64,000 nt of DNA, from assembly GCA_018242625.1 (NCBI GenBank), contig JAFEBO010000003.1, positions 124,001 to 188,000 of the forward strand. Direction: 5' to 3'. The notes under the pieces were generated by a model that saw nothing but the letters and a program-made list of their open reading frames with translations, had not been told where the DNA came from and did not search any database. Each line of letters starts with the position of its first letter. Within the stretch, counting starts at the first letter, position 1. The DNA is from Planctomycetota bacterium (GTDB taxonomy: Bacteria > Planctomycetota > Phycisphaerae > Phycisphaerales > UBA1924). Below, one piece after another: positions 34,558 to 42,900 of this stretch. A program made the translations under genes and the position numbers.

Positions 34558-35334
34558 TTACTTGCTGGGCTCGATGGGCTTGGCACCCGCGGGTTTCATG
34601 GCGGGCGTTGCGGCCTTGCGGGTGTACGTGAGCTCCATCGTCTTGTTTTCTTTGCCGTCCTTGCCGGTTTCGAAAAACTCGGATGTGTAGGTGTCCGGGC
34701 CCTTGAAGGTGGTGACTTCCCGGGTTGCCTTCTTTTCGCCGTTGGGCTCCACCATGGTGCCGGTCCACGTGAATGTGTTGCCGTCACTTGATGCCGTGCC
34801 CGTGGAATTCCAAAGGCTCGTGCTCATGTTGTCGAGCCAGACGCCTTCGTACTGCTTGGCGTTGTTGCTGTATCCCATGACAAGGCGGCCTTCGAAGGGC
34901 TGCCCCATGATCTCGCTCTTGTAGGTCATGCACAGAAAGCGGCCGCCGAAGTCCATCTTGCTCTCGGCCTGACCTGTCGCCTCTTGTGCGGGCGCGCCGG
35001 GCATCATCCACACTTTCGATTTAACATCCCAGATGCCCGCGAATTTCTCGAGCGCCTTGTGGTGCTCGTTTGTTTTCATCGCTGCCATCATCGCATCGGA
35101 CTGAGCCTGCCACTGAGCCATTTGCTCCGGGGTGGGCGTCTTTGGTGCGGCGTTCTGTACCGCCTCATTGGCTTCGCCCACATTCTTCTTGAGAACGTCC
35201 TTCCCCTGCTCGATCTGCTGCTGCACCTGCGAGGGCGCGGCGGGCTTGTCATCCGCCCGGGCGCTGCCCGCCGTACCGGCTGCCACCGCGAAACCAACAG
35301 CCGCACACGCCGCCCAATTCCATTGCACCTTCAT
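34558..35334 (-). CDS. exported DUF1579 domain protein
   Basis: A 258-residue exported protein. The signal peptide ends at GSARA. A helical segment with Gln, Glu and Lys (about 30-75) leads to a DUF1579 beta-barrel: LEKFAGIWDVKSKVWMMPG, then MDFGGRFLCMTYKSEIMGQP, MGYSNNAKQYEGVWLDNMS and WTGTMVEPNGEKKATREV. This family adopts a lipocalin-like barrel; its ligand is unknown. GGAGG lies 6 bases before the ATG at 35334. A TATACT-like -10 box is possible at 35430-35435 on the minus strand, in an AT-rich promoter region. Confidence 0.8.
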   Translation of the reverse strand: MKVQWNWAACAAVGFAVAAGTAGSARADDKPAAPSQVQQQIEQGKDVLKKNVGEANEAVQNAAPKTPTPEQMAQWQAQSDAMMAAMKTNEHHKALEKFAGIWDVKSKVWMMPGAPAQEATGQAESKMDFGGRFLCMTYKSEIMGQPFEGRLVMGYSNNAKQYEGVWLDNMSTSLWNSTGTASSDGNTFTWTGTMVEPNGEKKATREVTTFKGPDTYTSEFFETGKDGKENKTMELTYTRKAATPAMKPAGAKPIEPSK

Positions 35335-35537
35335 GTGAGCCCTCCAATTCCCTTTGTTGACCGCGCCTCAGGAGAGGCGACCCCGCAAAGCACCGTCCGG
35401 CTCCGAACGCACGGATGGTCCTCTCGACCAGTATATCAGGTTTTTGATCGGATTGCGATCATTTACCAAACAAAATAACAAAGCCTTGCAAATACAAGAC
35501 TTAGAAAGCTGTTTTTTTGATGCTGGCCGCCAAAGGG
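35335..35537. other. AT-rich intergenic region between two minus-strand genes
   Basis: About 200 bases without a gene; 35441-35520 is distinctly AT-rich for this genome. AGTATA at 35430-35435 reads TATACT on the minus strand and could be the -10 box of the DUF1579 gene. A T7 run at 35511-35517 has no paired stem on the expected side, so no terminator for ribB is evident. Confidence 0.4.
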
Positions 35538-36710
35538 TCACACCCGCACGCGTTCGACGATCTGGATTCCGAAGGCATCCAGCCCGGGCAGGTCGCGGGT
35601 CGAGTTGGAGAGCAGGCGCAACCGGGAGATACCAAGATCGCGGAGAATCAACCCTCCCACGCCGAAGTCTCGCTGGCTTCGCGAGGTAAAACCCGCGGTC
35701 GAAGGCGTTGGGCGTGTTCCGTTGGAAGTGTGCCTGGGTGATTGCAGAAGGGCCTCGAGGTCCTCTTCGGGTTCGTCGGGCATCTGGGTGCGGAGATACA
35801 CGAGCGCGCCGCGACCCGCCTTTGCGATGGCGGCAAGAGAATCGCGGAGCGTGCCGCCGCTGGACCGGTCGGCGCCGTCGGTGAGTTCGCCAAAGACATC
35901 GCCGAGCAACCGGCGCCGGTGCATGCGCACGAGCACCGTATCGGACGTCGGCGGGCCGAGACCGATGCCGCCCATCGTCAGCGCGATGTGTGGCAGCTGA
36001 TCGACCGCCGACTTGTAAGGAATGGCATCGAACGTGCCGAACTCGGTGCGGAGTTTCTGAGGCGGGCCGAGCCGCTGGACGATCGTGTCGTCGGCCAGTC
36101 GGTGCGCGATGATCTGGGCGACGCTGCACATCTTGATCTTGTGCTGTGCGCAGAACTTTTCGAGGTCGGGCACGCGCGCCATTTCGCCGTCGTCGCGCAT
36201 GATCTCGATGATCGCGGCCGCGGGATAAAGGCCCGCCAGGCGGCACAGATCGACCGAGCCTTCCGTTTGTCCGGTTCGAACGAGCACGCCGCCGTCGCGC
36301 GAGCGCAGCGGGTTGATGTGTCCCGGGCGCACGAAGTCCTGAGCCGCCATCCTGGGGTCGATCATCATCTGGATGCAGCGGGCCCGTTCGCGGGCCGAGA
36401 CGCCGGTGGTGAAGCCGTGCCTTGGGTGACCGTCGACCGAGACGGTGAACGCGGTGCCTCGGCTGGACGTGTTGCTCTGGGACTGGGGGTGCAGATCGAG
36501 CCGGTCGCAATCGGCTTCGGTGAGCGAGAGGCACAGGTAGCCGCGTGCCGCCGTGAGCATGAACGTGATGTTTTCCGGCGTGGCGAACTGGGCGGGGAGG
36601 ACGAGGTCGCCCTCGTTTTCCCGGTCTTCATCGTCGGTGAGGACGATCATCCTGCCGGCGCGGAGGTCATCGAGGATTTCGGGAATAGGAGAGAAGGCGG
36701 TGCTTGGCAC
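35538..36710 (-). CDS. ribB: 3,4-dihydroxy-2-butanone 4-phosphate synthase with degenerate GTP cyclohydrolase II half
   Basis: A 390-residue RibBA-shaped protein in riboflavin synthesis. The N-terminal DHBP synthase domain is intact: acidic DDEDRENEGD (26-35), RGYLCLSL, RPGHINPL (128-135) and TEGSVDL (149-155). It converts ribulose 5-phosphate to DHBP and formate. The C-terminal half keeps the cyclohydrolase II outline (DTVLVRMHRRRLLGDVFG, GALVYLR, FGVGGLILRDLGI) but lacks all three zinc cysteines (RRR and TDGADRSSGG instead of SEC and RCDCG) and the EGRG motif after VYLR. That half is almost certainly not a cyclohydrolase. The start is GTG 36710. Confidence 0.9.
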   Translation of the reverse strand: MPSTAFSPIPEILDDLRAGRMIVLTDDEDRENEGDLVLPAQFATPENITFMLTAARGYLCLSLTEADCDRLDLHPQSQSNTSSRGTAFTVSVDGHPRHGFTTGVSARERARCIQMMIDPRMAAQDFVRPGHINPLRSRDGGVLVRTGQTEGSVDLCRLAGLYPAAAIIEIMRDDGEMARVPDLEKFCAQHKIKMCSVAQIIAHRLADDTIVQRLGPPQKLRTEFGTFDAIPYKSAVDQLPHIALTMGGIGLGPPTSDTVLVRMHRRRLLGDVFGELTDGADRSSGGTLRDSLAAIAKAGRGALVYLRTQMPDEPEEDLEALLQSPRHTSNGTRPTPSTAGFTSRSQRDFGVGGLILRDLGISRLRLLSNSTRDLPGLDAFGIQIVERVRV

Positions 36711-36807
36711 GGCGGATTGTTCGCGTGCGATGAGCAGGGAGTGAAGGAGGTTGGAAGGGGCTCACGGTTCTTCGTCAAACCGGCCTTGGGAGGGGTGAAA
36801 TCGGGGT

Positions 36808-37629
36808 GTGGCGATTCCCAATGAAACGGGTATGCCGGACGCTCTTTCCATGGCACTGCGTGTGGCGACGACTCCCGTCTGGGTGCTCTGGCGCGGGTAT
36901 CTGCTGCTGTGGTGGGCCTTTGACGACTCCGCGCAGCGGGCGGGCGCCAAGCTAAGCGCCAAGACCACTTCGGCTGTGGATGTTCCGCCTCCGAAGTTTG
37001 TTGAGGGGGGAGATTCGGGACAGGGCAGTTCGTTTGAGGTGGTGGATTCGCGGCCGGCGAAGCAGCCCCTGCCGCCTCCGATGCCCGTGCCTTACGGGCT
37101 GTTAAAGGGAGGCTTTGCGGGCTCACTGGCGCTTTGCGCCTTTTTCAGCCTATTCACAGGCGGCATGGCGGCATCGGCTGCCATGTCCGCCCCACGAGCA
37201 AGTGCGCTGTGGATTTGGGGGTGCACGGTCATTCTCTGTTCGAGCGTGCTGATGGTTCGCCGCATCGCGCGAAAGCGCTGGGAACGACCCAAGGGTGCCG
37301 CCGCCCGGATGCGTGACGCCTGCGTGGGCGCCGCGAAGGGCGCTTGCGCGAGCGTGCGGAACACGTTTGTTTCGATCGGGAAGAAGCAAAGAGCGACCCC
37401 CACCCCAACCCCAACCCCGACTCCGGCGCGGGCTGTGGCTGCGGAGTCCCCCAGGGAACCGAATTCAGACTCACCGTACGGCGCGGCTGCGTTCTCGCGC
37501 GCCGTCAAAGGCTTGGTGCCTGCGGTCGCGCGAGGGGCGCGAGGTGTGCTCCACCCCTTGCGCGATCGCGCATCGAAGGGCTTTGCCTGGGCGGCAGAGA
37601 AGAGCAGGCCGGGCTCGAAGGCTGCTTGA
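36808..37629 (+). CDS. hypothetical membrane protein with Thr-Pro repeat
   Basis: A 273-residue protein I do not recognise. It has a hydrophobic segment near residues 15-35 (TPVWVLWRGYLLLWWAF), a Pro-rich stretch, two membrane helices (about 98-150, GFAGSLALCAFFSLF and ALWIWGCTVILCSSVLMV), a basic cytosolic region, a Thr-Pro repeat (TPTPTPTPTP, from a short DNA repeat near 37395-37430), and a basic C-terminus. GTG 36808 is the reading used; ATG 36832 is an alternative. It is divergent from ribB. Codon pattern and length suggest a real gene, but no function can be offered. Confidence 0.5.
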   Translation: MAIPNETGMPDALSMALRVATTPVWVLWRGYLLLWWAFDDSAQRAGAKLSAKTTSAVDVPPPKFVEGGDSGQGSSFEVVDSRPAKQPLPPPMPVPYGLLKGGFAGSLALCAFFSLFTGGMAASAAMSAPRASALWIWGCTVILCSSVLMVRRIARKRWERPKGAAARMRDACVGAAKGACASVRNTFVSIGKKQRATPTPTPTPTPARAVAAESPREPNSDSPYGAAAFSRAVKGLVPAVARGARGVLHPLRDRASKGFAWAAEKSRPGSKAA

Positions 37630-37688
37630 GCGGTCGGTCTCATGGACGGCTGATCCGGGTCGTCGGGCTGCCGCGGCTATCGTGCGGC

Positions 37689-38363
37689 ATGGAGATGACC
37701 GCTGAGCGCTGGAAGTACCTGTCCGAATACATGCGAGAGGTGTTTGCCCGTGAGGATGCGGTCCAATCGGGCGTCATGGCGCGTGCTGAAAGGGCGGGTG
37801 TCCCCAGGATCGAAGTGAGCCCGGAGACGGGAAAGTTCCTTGAGGTGATCGCATCGATTGCCGGGCAGGGCGGACCGGCGAAGCTGGCGCTTGAGTTCGG
37901 GACGCTGGCGGGTTACTCGGCGGTGTGGATCGCGCGCGGGATGGCCAAAGACGGGAAACTCATCACGATCGAGATGAGTTCTACGCACGCGGCGCAGGCG
38001 GCCGAGACATTCCGGGAGTGCGGGCTCTCCGAGAAAATATCGATCCGTCCGGGTCGCGTGCTCGAGGTGCTGCCCCGGATCGAGAAAGAGATCGCGCCCG
38101 GGAGCGTCGACATGGTCTTTATTGATGCTCTTAAGAGCGAATATCCGCGTTACTTTGAGGCGGTGCTCCCGCTCGTGCGGTCGGGAGGCGTCATCCTGTT
38201 TGACAACGCGCTGGCGAGCCGGTGGACCATGGACATGGAGCCGGGCCGGGATGCTGACCGTGACACGGTGGACGAACTCAACAGGAAACTTGGGAGCGAT
38301 CAGAGGGTGATCGCGTGCTGTGTGCCGATCGGGAATGGCGTGACGATGGTGCGGAAGAGGTGA
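37689..38363 (+). CDS. class I SAM-dependent O-methyltransferase (family 3)
   Basis: A 224-residue enzyme of the catechol/caffeoyl-CoA O-methyltransferase type. The SAM-binding motif is LEFGTLAGYSAVWIARGM, followed by the acidic LITIEMSS and by the metal-site region VDMVFIDALKSEYPRYFEAV and GGVILFDNAL. These bacterial enzymes methylate catechol-like hydroxyls using a divalent metal; the substrate here is unknown. ATG 37689 opens a normal family N-terminus (MEMTAERWKYLSEYMREVF); the longer upstream frame overlaps the previous gene and is rejected. Confidence 0.85.
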   Translation: MEMTAERWKYLSEYMREVFAREDAVQSGVMARAERAGVPRIEVSPETGKFLEVIASIAGQGGPAKLALEFGTLAGYSAVWIARGMAKDGKLITIEMSSTHAAQAAETFRECGLSEKISIRPGRVLEVLPRIEKEIAPGSVDMVFIDALKSEYPRYFEAVLPLVRSGGVILFDNALASRWTMDMEPGRDADRDTVDELNRKLGSDQRVIACCVPIGNGVTMVRKR

Positions 38364-38448
38364 AGGGAAAGGCATCGAGGCGGCGAGGGCTGGAAAATGC
38401 CGGTTCGTCGGCTGCCCTGCCGGCGGCGGTTTCTCCGTACCATCCGGC

Positions 38449-38862
38449 ATGTCGCAGAACTCTTCCCGGTATGAACAGTTTCAGGCGTATCGCACACGCA
38501 TGAATGCACGCATTCTGGGCGACGATGCGCAGCGTGCGGCGGCGGGGGGCGGACGCGAGGACGGGTCGGTGGCACCGGGCGGCACGCTGGTGACCAAGCG
38601 CTTCTTTTCGCTCGACCACCAGACGTACACCGACGGCGCCCTCCCGGTGAAAACGAAGGAATTGCTCGGGCTGGTCGCGTCTGCGGTGCTTCGCTGCGAC
38701 GACTGCATCGCGTACCACATCGACCAGTGCGTGAAGCTCGGGGTCAGCGATGAGGAGATCTGGGAGTCGCTGGATGTCGCGCTGATCGTGGGCGGCAGCA
38801 TCGTGATCCCCCACCTGCGGCGCGGGATCGAATTTCTCGATCAGGCACGGGCCGCCACCTGA
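38449..38862 (+). CDS. carboxymuconolactone decarboxylase / AhpD-like protein
   Basis: A 137-residue helical protein of the CMD/AhpD family. The redox-type motif is Cys83-Asp-Asp-Cys86 with His90 (LRCDDCIAYHIDQC), as in AhpD, so peroxidase-associated thiol chemistry is more likely than decarboxylation. ALPVKTKELLGLVASAV before it and GVSDEEIWESLDVALIVGGS after it are typical. About 40 residues precede the domain and may form an N-terminal arm. It is followed by the CCA enzyme 14 bases downstream on the same strand. Confidence 0.8.
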   Translation: MSQNSSRYEQFQAYRTRMNARILGDDAQRAAAGGGREDGSVAPGGTLVTKRFFSLDHQTYTDGALPVKTKELLGLVASAVLRCDDCIAYHIDQCVKLGVSDEEIWESLDVALIVGGSIVIPHLRRGIEFLDQARAAT

Positions 38863-38876
38863 AGCAGGAGATGCGG

Positions 38877-40142
38877 ATGGCACGCGAGCGGGCAAAGCCC
38901 AGGGAGACCGCGACATGGATCGTGCGTTGCCTGCGCGAGCGCGGCTATACCGCGTACTTTGCCGGCGGCTGCGTGCGTGATGAACTGCTGGGTCTTGAGC
39001 CCAAGGACTATGACGTGGCGACCGATGCCCGCCCGGAGCAGATTTCCGCGGTCTTTCCGCGGACCGCGCTCGTTGGCGCGGCCTTTGGGGTCATCCTCGT
39101 CCGCCACGACGGCGTCACGACCGAAGTGGCGACTTTTCGCTCGGACGGGCGCTACTCCGACAAGCGGCGTCCGGACAGTGTTCACTTCGCCGATGCTCAG
39201 GCGGACGCCCAGCGGCGGGACTTCACGGTCAACGCGCTCTTTCTCGACCCTTTGCGTCCGGAGGGTGACCCCGAGCGCATCATCGACTTTGTCAGCGGGC
39301 AGCGGGACCTTGCGGCGCGCGTGCTTCGGGCCGTCGGCGATGCGGACAAGCGGCTGGCGGAGGATGACCTGCGGGCGCTGCGGGCGGTCAGGCTTTCGGC
39401 ACGCCTTGGCTTTGCCATTGATCAGGAAACCCGCGATGCGATCCGCCGGCACGCACGCGATCTTTCGGGTATCAGCCGGGAACGCATCGGGGACGAACTT
39501 CGGCTGATGCTCACGCACACCTCGAGGGCGAAGGCGGTCGGCCTGCTGGTCGAACTCGAACTGGATGAGCCGAGCTTTCGGCGCGTCCGTGCGGCCTCGC
39601 TCGGCACGCTCGAGAAGTCCGAATCGGGGGAATTCGCGGACGCGCTGGCCGCCGCCCTCGTGGACCGGGAAGGGCTGGAGCTGGTATCGGGATCGGCAAA
39701 GGGGCGCGGGCTGCGGCTGGATGTTCTGCGGGAGACGCGCGCGGCGCTGTGCCTGAGCAACGAGGAACGAGACGGGTGCCTTGCGGTCCTTGAGTCTCTG
39801 GCGGCGCAGCTGGGGAACTGGGAGATGATGGGGGTCGCCGGTCAGAAACGCCTGGCGGCGGCTCCCGGATTTTCGGCGGCGCTTGGGATTTGCCGCGCCC
39901 TTGATAAGGATCGGGCTGATCGGATCGCGGGCCGCGTTCGTGACCTGTCCGGATCGGCCGGGGGGATCAGTCCGGAACCGTTTATCAATGGCGACGATCT
40001 GGTGGGGATGGGGCTGAAGCCGAGCCCGAAGTTCAAGCGTGTTCTGGAGGAGGTCTACGACGCGCAGCTTGAAGGAAGGGTGCAAGACCGGGCCGAATCG
40101 CTGCGTCTGGCGAGGGAACTTGGGGGTGAGGGCGGCGTCTAA
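38877..40142 (+). CDS. cca: CCA tRNA nucleotidyltransferase / poly(A) polymerase family
   Basis: A 421-residue class II nucleotidyltransferase. Head domain: AGGCVRDELLG (29-39) and the catalytic carboxylates in DYDVATDA (Asp44, Asp46). Neck: RRDFTVNALFLDP, then DPERIIDFVSGQRDL and LAEDDLRALRAVRLSARLGF. It adds or repairs CCA at tRNA 3' ends. Consistent with this, neither the tRNA nor the tmRNA in the window encodes CCA. The tail is longer than in minimal CCA enzymes and resembles the bacterial poly(A) polymerase group, so the product could be either. ATG 38877 is 6 bases from GGAG; ATG 38871 directly abuts it. Confidence 0.9.
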   Translation: MARERAKPRETATWIVRCLRERGYTAYFAGGCVRDELLGLEPKDYDVATDARPEQISAVFPRTALVGAAFGVILVRHDGVTTEVATFRSDGRYSDKRRPDSVHFADAQADAQRRDFTVNALFLDPLRPEGDPERIIDFVSGQRDLAARVLRAVGDADKRLAEDDLRALRAVRLSARLGFAIDQETRDAIRRHARDLSGISRERIGDELRLMLTHTSRAKAVGLLVELELDEPSFRRVRAASLGTLEKSESGEFADALAAALVDREGLELVSGSAKGRGLRLDVLRETRAALCLSNEERDGCLAVLESLAAQLGNWEMMGVAGQKRLAAAPGFSAALGICRALDKDRADRIAGRVRDLSGSAGGISPEPFINGDDLVGMGLKPSPKFKRVLEEVYDAQLEGRVQDRAESLRLARELGGEGGV

Positions 40143-40221
40143 CCTAGTGCGAACGGGGGCGAGCGGAATTTCGTAATCTTCGGGGCGCGAGTTCTCGCGT
40201 CCTACCTCGGAGAAAGTGCTG

Positions 40222-41400
40222 ATGTTGAGCCGTTTTATGACTTGGACAGGCTTGAGCGGGGCGGTCAGGGCGATCGGCCTTTGCGTGGCCCTGCTGGCCG
40301 GTGTCTTTGGAACCCGGTTGGCACGAGCGGATGATCCCGCCCCGACGCGGATCTACGTCATCGAACTGAACGGTGAATTTGGCTATGACATCAGCCAGAC
40401 TCCCATCCGCCAGGCGATGCGGGACGCGCGCGACAACAACGCCGACGTTGTGATCGTCAAGATCGACGCCAAGTGGGAGCGTGACGAGTATCAGCCGCTC
40501 CCGGATAACGCCGCCAACTTTGACGAGCTTTTCCGTGCCCAGAAGATCATGCCGATCTTTGCGGAAGAGCTTCAGCGTGACTGGCCCAAGCAGCCCCGCG
40601 TGGTGATGTGGGTGAAGCGTGCGATGGGAGGCCCGGCGTTTATTCCTTTCGTATCGCCCGAGATCTACTTCACGAGCGATGCGAAGGTGGGCGGCGTGGG
40701 CGGGATCGGCGTCATGCTCGAGGGCAAGGGCGACGAGGTGGTGCGGCAGAAGCAGTATTCGCTCCGCATGGCGCGGGCGGAAGGCTTCCTGATCCGCAGC
40801 GGATACGACCCCAAGATCATCAACGCGATGTGCCGCCCCGGTTACCAGCTGACTTACAGGATGGAAGGCGGTCGCCCGGTGTTCTTTTCCCGCGCCCCGG
40901 AGCGTCCGGACGAGTTCGCCCTGACCTCGGGCGAGATGAAGGACTCGATGGAAGAAGTGGTGCGTGGAACGACCAAGTCGGTGCTGACGCTCAACGCCGA
41001 CACTGCCCGGGCGATCGGCGTCTCCAAGGGCACGGCCGACACCCAGGACGACCTGATTTTCCAGCTTGGACTTTCGAAGAACTCGCAGGTGATCGATGGC
41101 AAGTCGAAGCGCATCATGGAAGCCTGGAAGCGGGACATCAACAACGCGACACGCGATATCAAGAAGGCTCTGCAGGACCTTGGACAGGGTCAGGAAGGGG
41201 CGGGCGGAAACTCCTACGAAGCGCGCACGCAGATGCGTGGCAAGCAGACGCGGCTGCTTGATGACATCATCGCGAAACTCAAGCGGTTTGAAGAAGCGTT
41301 CGGCCCGCGGTGGCACGGGGTGAACCAGGTGCCTCCGATCCAGCAGTTTGAACTCCGTCGTGAAGAAATCGGGCTGCAGCAGCTCGTGGACAAGAAGTAA
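40222..41400 (+). CDS. exported SppA/NfeD-like ClpP-fold protein, probably inactive
   Basis: A 392-residue exported protein of the crotonase/ClpP-fold peptidase group related to NfeD and SppA. The signal peptide ends near TRLARA. YVIELNGEFGYDISQTPIRQ and ADVVIVKIDAKWERDEY correspond to the start of the fold, but the usual NSPGG oxyanion loop is absent and the segment carrying the catalytic Ser reads VKRAMGGPAFIPFVSP, with no Ser at that position. It is a paralogue of the next gene (shared DPKIxxAM and VLTxNxxTA segments), 18 bases downstream. GGAG is 9 bases before ATG 40222. Confidence 0.7.
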   Translation: MLSRFMTWTGLSGAVRAIGLCVALLAGVFGTRLARADDPAPTRIYVIELNGEFGYDISQTPIRQAMRDARDNNADVVIVKIDAKWERDEYQPLPDNAANFDELFRAQKIMPIFAEELQRDWPKQPRVVMWVKRAMGGPAFIPFVSPEIYFTSDAKVGGVGGIGVMLEGKGDEVVRQKQYSLRMARAEGFLIRSGYDPKIINAMCRPGYQLTYRMEGGRPVFFSRAPERPDEFALTSGEMKDSMEEVVRGTTKSVLTLNADTARAIGVSKGTADTQDDLIFQLGLSKNSQVIDGKSKRIMEAWKRDINNATRDIKKALQDLGQGQEGAGGNSYEARTQMRGKQTRLLDDIIAKLKRFEEAFGPRWHGVNQVPPIQQFELRREEIGLQQLVDKK

Positions 41401-41418
41401 CCGGCAAGGAAAAGATCA

Positions 41419-42789
41419 ATGAACATCGCAATTCGCAGATTGGTGACGGGGCTTGCCTTCTCTCTTGTCCTTGGCGCGGGGCTGATGATGCCTATGGCGC
41501 AGGCTGAGGCGGCGGGTCGGGCCAAGGTCACGCTGAAGGACGGCTCGGTGGTCGAGGGCGAGATCGTCCGCGAGGCCGAAGGCATTATCTGGCTCAAGGT
41601 GAAGTCGGGCAAGACGGACGAGACGCGGATGATCGCGCCGACCGAGGTGAGCAAGGTGGAGCGGGACGTGACCGACGCCGAGACGGTGGCCAAGCCGCTC
41701 GACAAGCCGGCGGAAGCCGCCGCTTCGGCGACTCCTGCTCCGGCGGTGGCCCCGGCCCCCACTCCCGGCGCGGGTGATGAGCCCAAGGCTCGCAAGCCGG
41801 GTTCGGGCGCGCCCCGGGCCGCCGTGCTGACGCTGGGCGAGGGTGACGGCAAGGACATGGTCGGCGTCTACGTGATGGCCAAGCCTCTGCACGACGCGAT
41901 TCCGCTGCTCAAGGCCGAGGGCGTGGACATTGTTGTTTTCCGCGTGAACTCGGGCGGCGGTGCGCTGCTTGAGATCCAGAAGCTTTCGGACGTGATCTAC
42001 AACGAATACCGCAAGAATTTCCGCACGGTCGCGTGGGTGGACTGGGCGATTTCTGCCGCCGCGATGACGTCGCACGCGATGGAGGAAATCTACATGACCC
42101 CGGAAGGCGCGTACGGCGCCTGCACGGGCTGGTCGGGCGAGCTTGTGGCTGTCAAGGACATGGACCTTGAGAAGATCCTGTTCCAGATGGAGAAGATCTC
42201 GACGCGTGGCAATCACGATCCCAAGATCATGCGTGCGATGCAGATCATGGAGCCGCTGAGCGCCACGGTCTCGCCGCAGGGTGAAGTGACGTTCTACCAG
42301 GACACCACCTCGGGCGACATCCTGCTCAACCCGAAGGACCGCGTTCTGACTTTTAACTCCCAGACGGCGGCCAAGGTGAAATTCTCGGCCGGCACGGCGG
42401 CCACGCTGGACGAACTGGCGAAGGCGATGCAGCTGCCCGAGGTGGAGTGGGTCGGGGTGAAGAAGCCGGGGTACATCTGGCCGATCTGCAAGGCGGAGCA
42501 GATGCAGATGGACTTCCGGGAGAAGACCGCCCGGGACGAGCAGCAGTTCCAGGAATACGTGCAGATCCTCAACGCGGCGCTGCAGATGGGCTCGAGCGGT
42601 TCGGAAGAAACCAAGGCCAAGCTGGCGGGCAAGGCACGCGAGATGATGAACAAGATCATGGCGGCCATCAACAACAACCCCAACATGGCGCTCTTCCAGT
42701 TCAACATCATGCCCGAGAAATTCCGCGAGGAATGGGTCGAGCCGACCGAGAAGAAGATCAAGGAACTCACCAAGAAGGAAAAGAAGTAA
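41419..42789 (+). CDS. exported SppA/NfeD-like ClpP-fold serine protease
   Basis: A 456-residue exported protein. After the signal peptide (to about residue 32), a small beta domain (KVTLKDGSVVEGEIVREAEG) and a Pro/Ala linker (95-120) precede a ClpP-fold protease region. The oxyanion loop FRVNSGGGALLEI (177-181 is NSGGG) and Ser212 in WAISAAAMTSHAMEEIYM fit the NfeD-type active site. There is no C-terminal NfeD membrane or OB domain; instead a helical Lys/Glu-rich tail ends in KKEKK. It is co-transcribed with the preceding paralogue, which lacks the Ser, so the two may form a hetero-oligomer. A terminator follows. Confidence 0.7.
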   Translation: MNIAIRRLVTGLAFSLVLGAGLMMPMAQAEAAGRAKVTLKDGSVVEGEIVREAEGIIWLKVKSGKTDETRMIAPTEVSKVERDVTDAETVAKPLDKPAEAAASATPAPAVAPAPTPGAGDEPKARKPGSGAPRAAVLTLGEGDGKDMVGVYVMAKPLHDAIPLLKAEGVDIVVFRVNSGGGALLEIQKLSDVIYNEYRKNFRTVAWVDWAISAAAMTSHAMEEIYMTPEGAYGACTGWSGELVAVKDMDLEKILFQMEKISTRGNHDPKIMRAMQIMEPLSATVSPQGEVTFYQDTTSGDILLNPKDRVLTFNSQTAAKVKFSAGTAATLDELAKAMQLPEVEWVGVKKPGYIWPICKAEQMQMDFREKTARDEQQFQEYVQILNAALQMGSSGSEETKAKLAGKAREMMNKIMAAINNNPNMALFQFNIMPEKFREEWVEPTEKKIKELTKKEKK

Positions 42790-42817
42790 CTTTTCCGCAT
42801 AGCACGGGGCCCCTTTA

Positions 42818-42844
42818 CGCCGCGAAAATCGCGGCGTTTTCTTT
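42818..42844 (+). terminator. rho-independent terminator
   Basis: An 8-bp stem (CGCCGCGA at 42818-42825 with TCGCGGCG at 42829-42836), a 3-base loop, then TTTTCTTT. It ends the two-gene protease operon. Confidence 0.85.
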
Positions 42845-42900
42845 GCCACCGGCCACTACCATCGCCGGTACTTCCTTCCGACACACTTCTGGAGCAGTGC

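Noticed and set aside
36711..36807. FMN riboswitch upstream of ribB
   Set aside because: None of the conserved FMN-element segments are visible on the minus strand in this short leader.
37395..37430. Short C-rich tandem repeat as a CRISPR or VNTR locus
   Set aside because: Six-base Thr-Pro codon repeats within a reading frame; no spacers and too short for an array.
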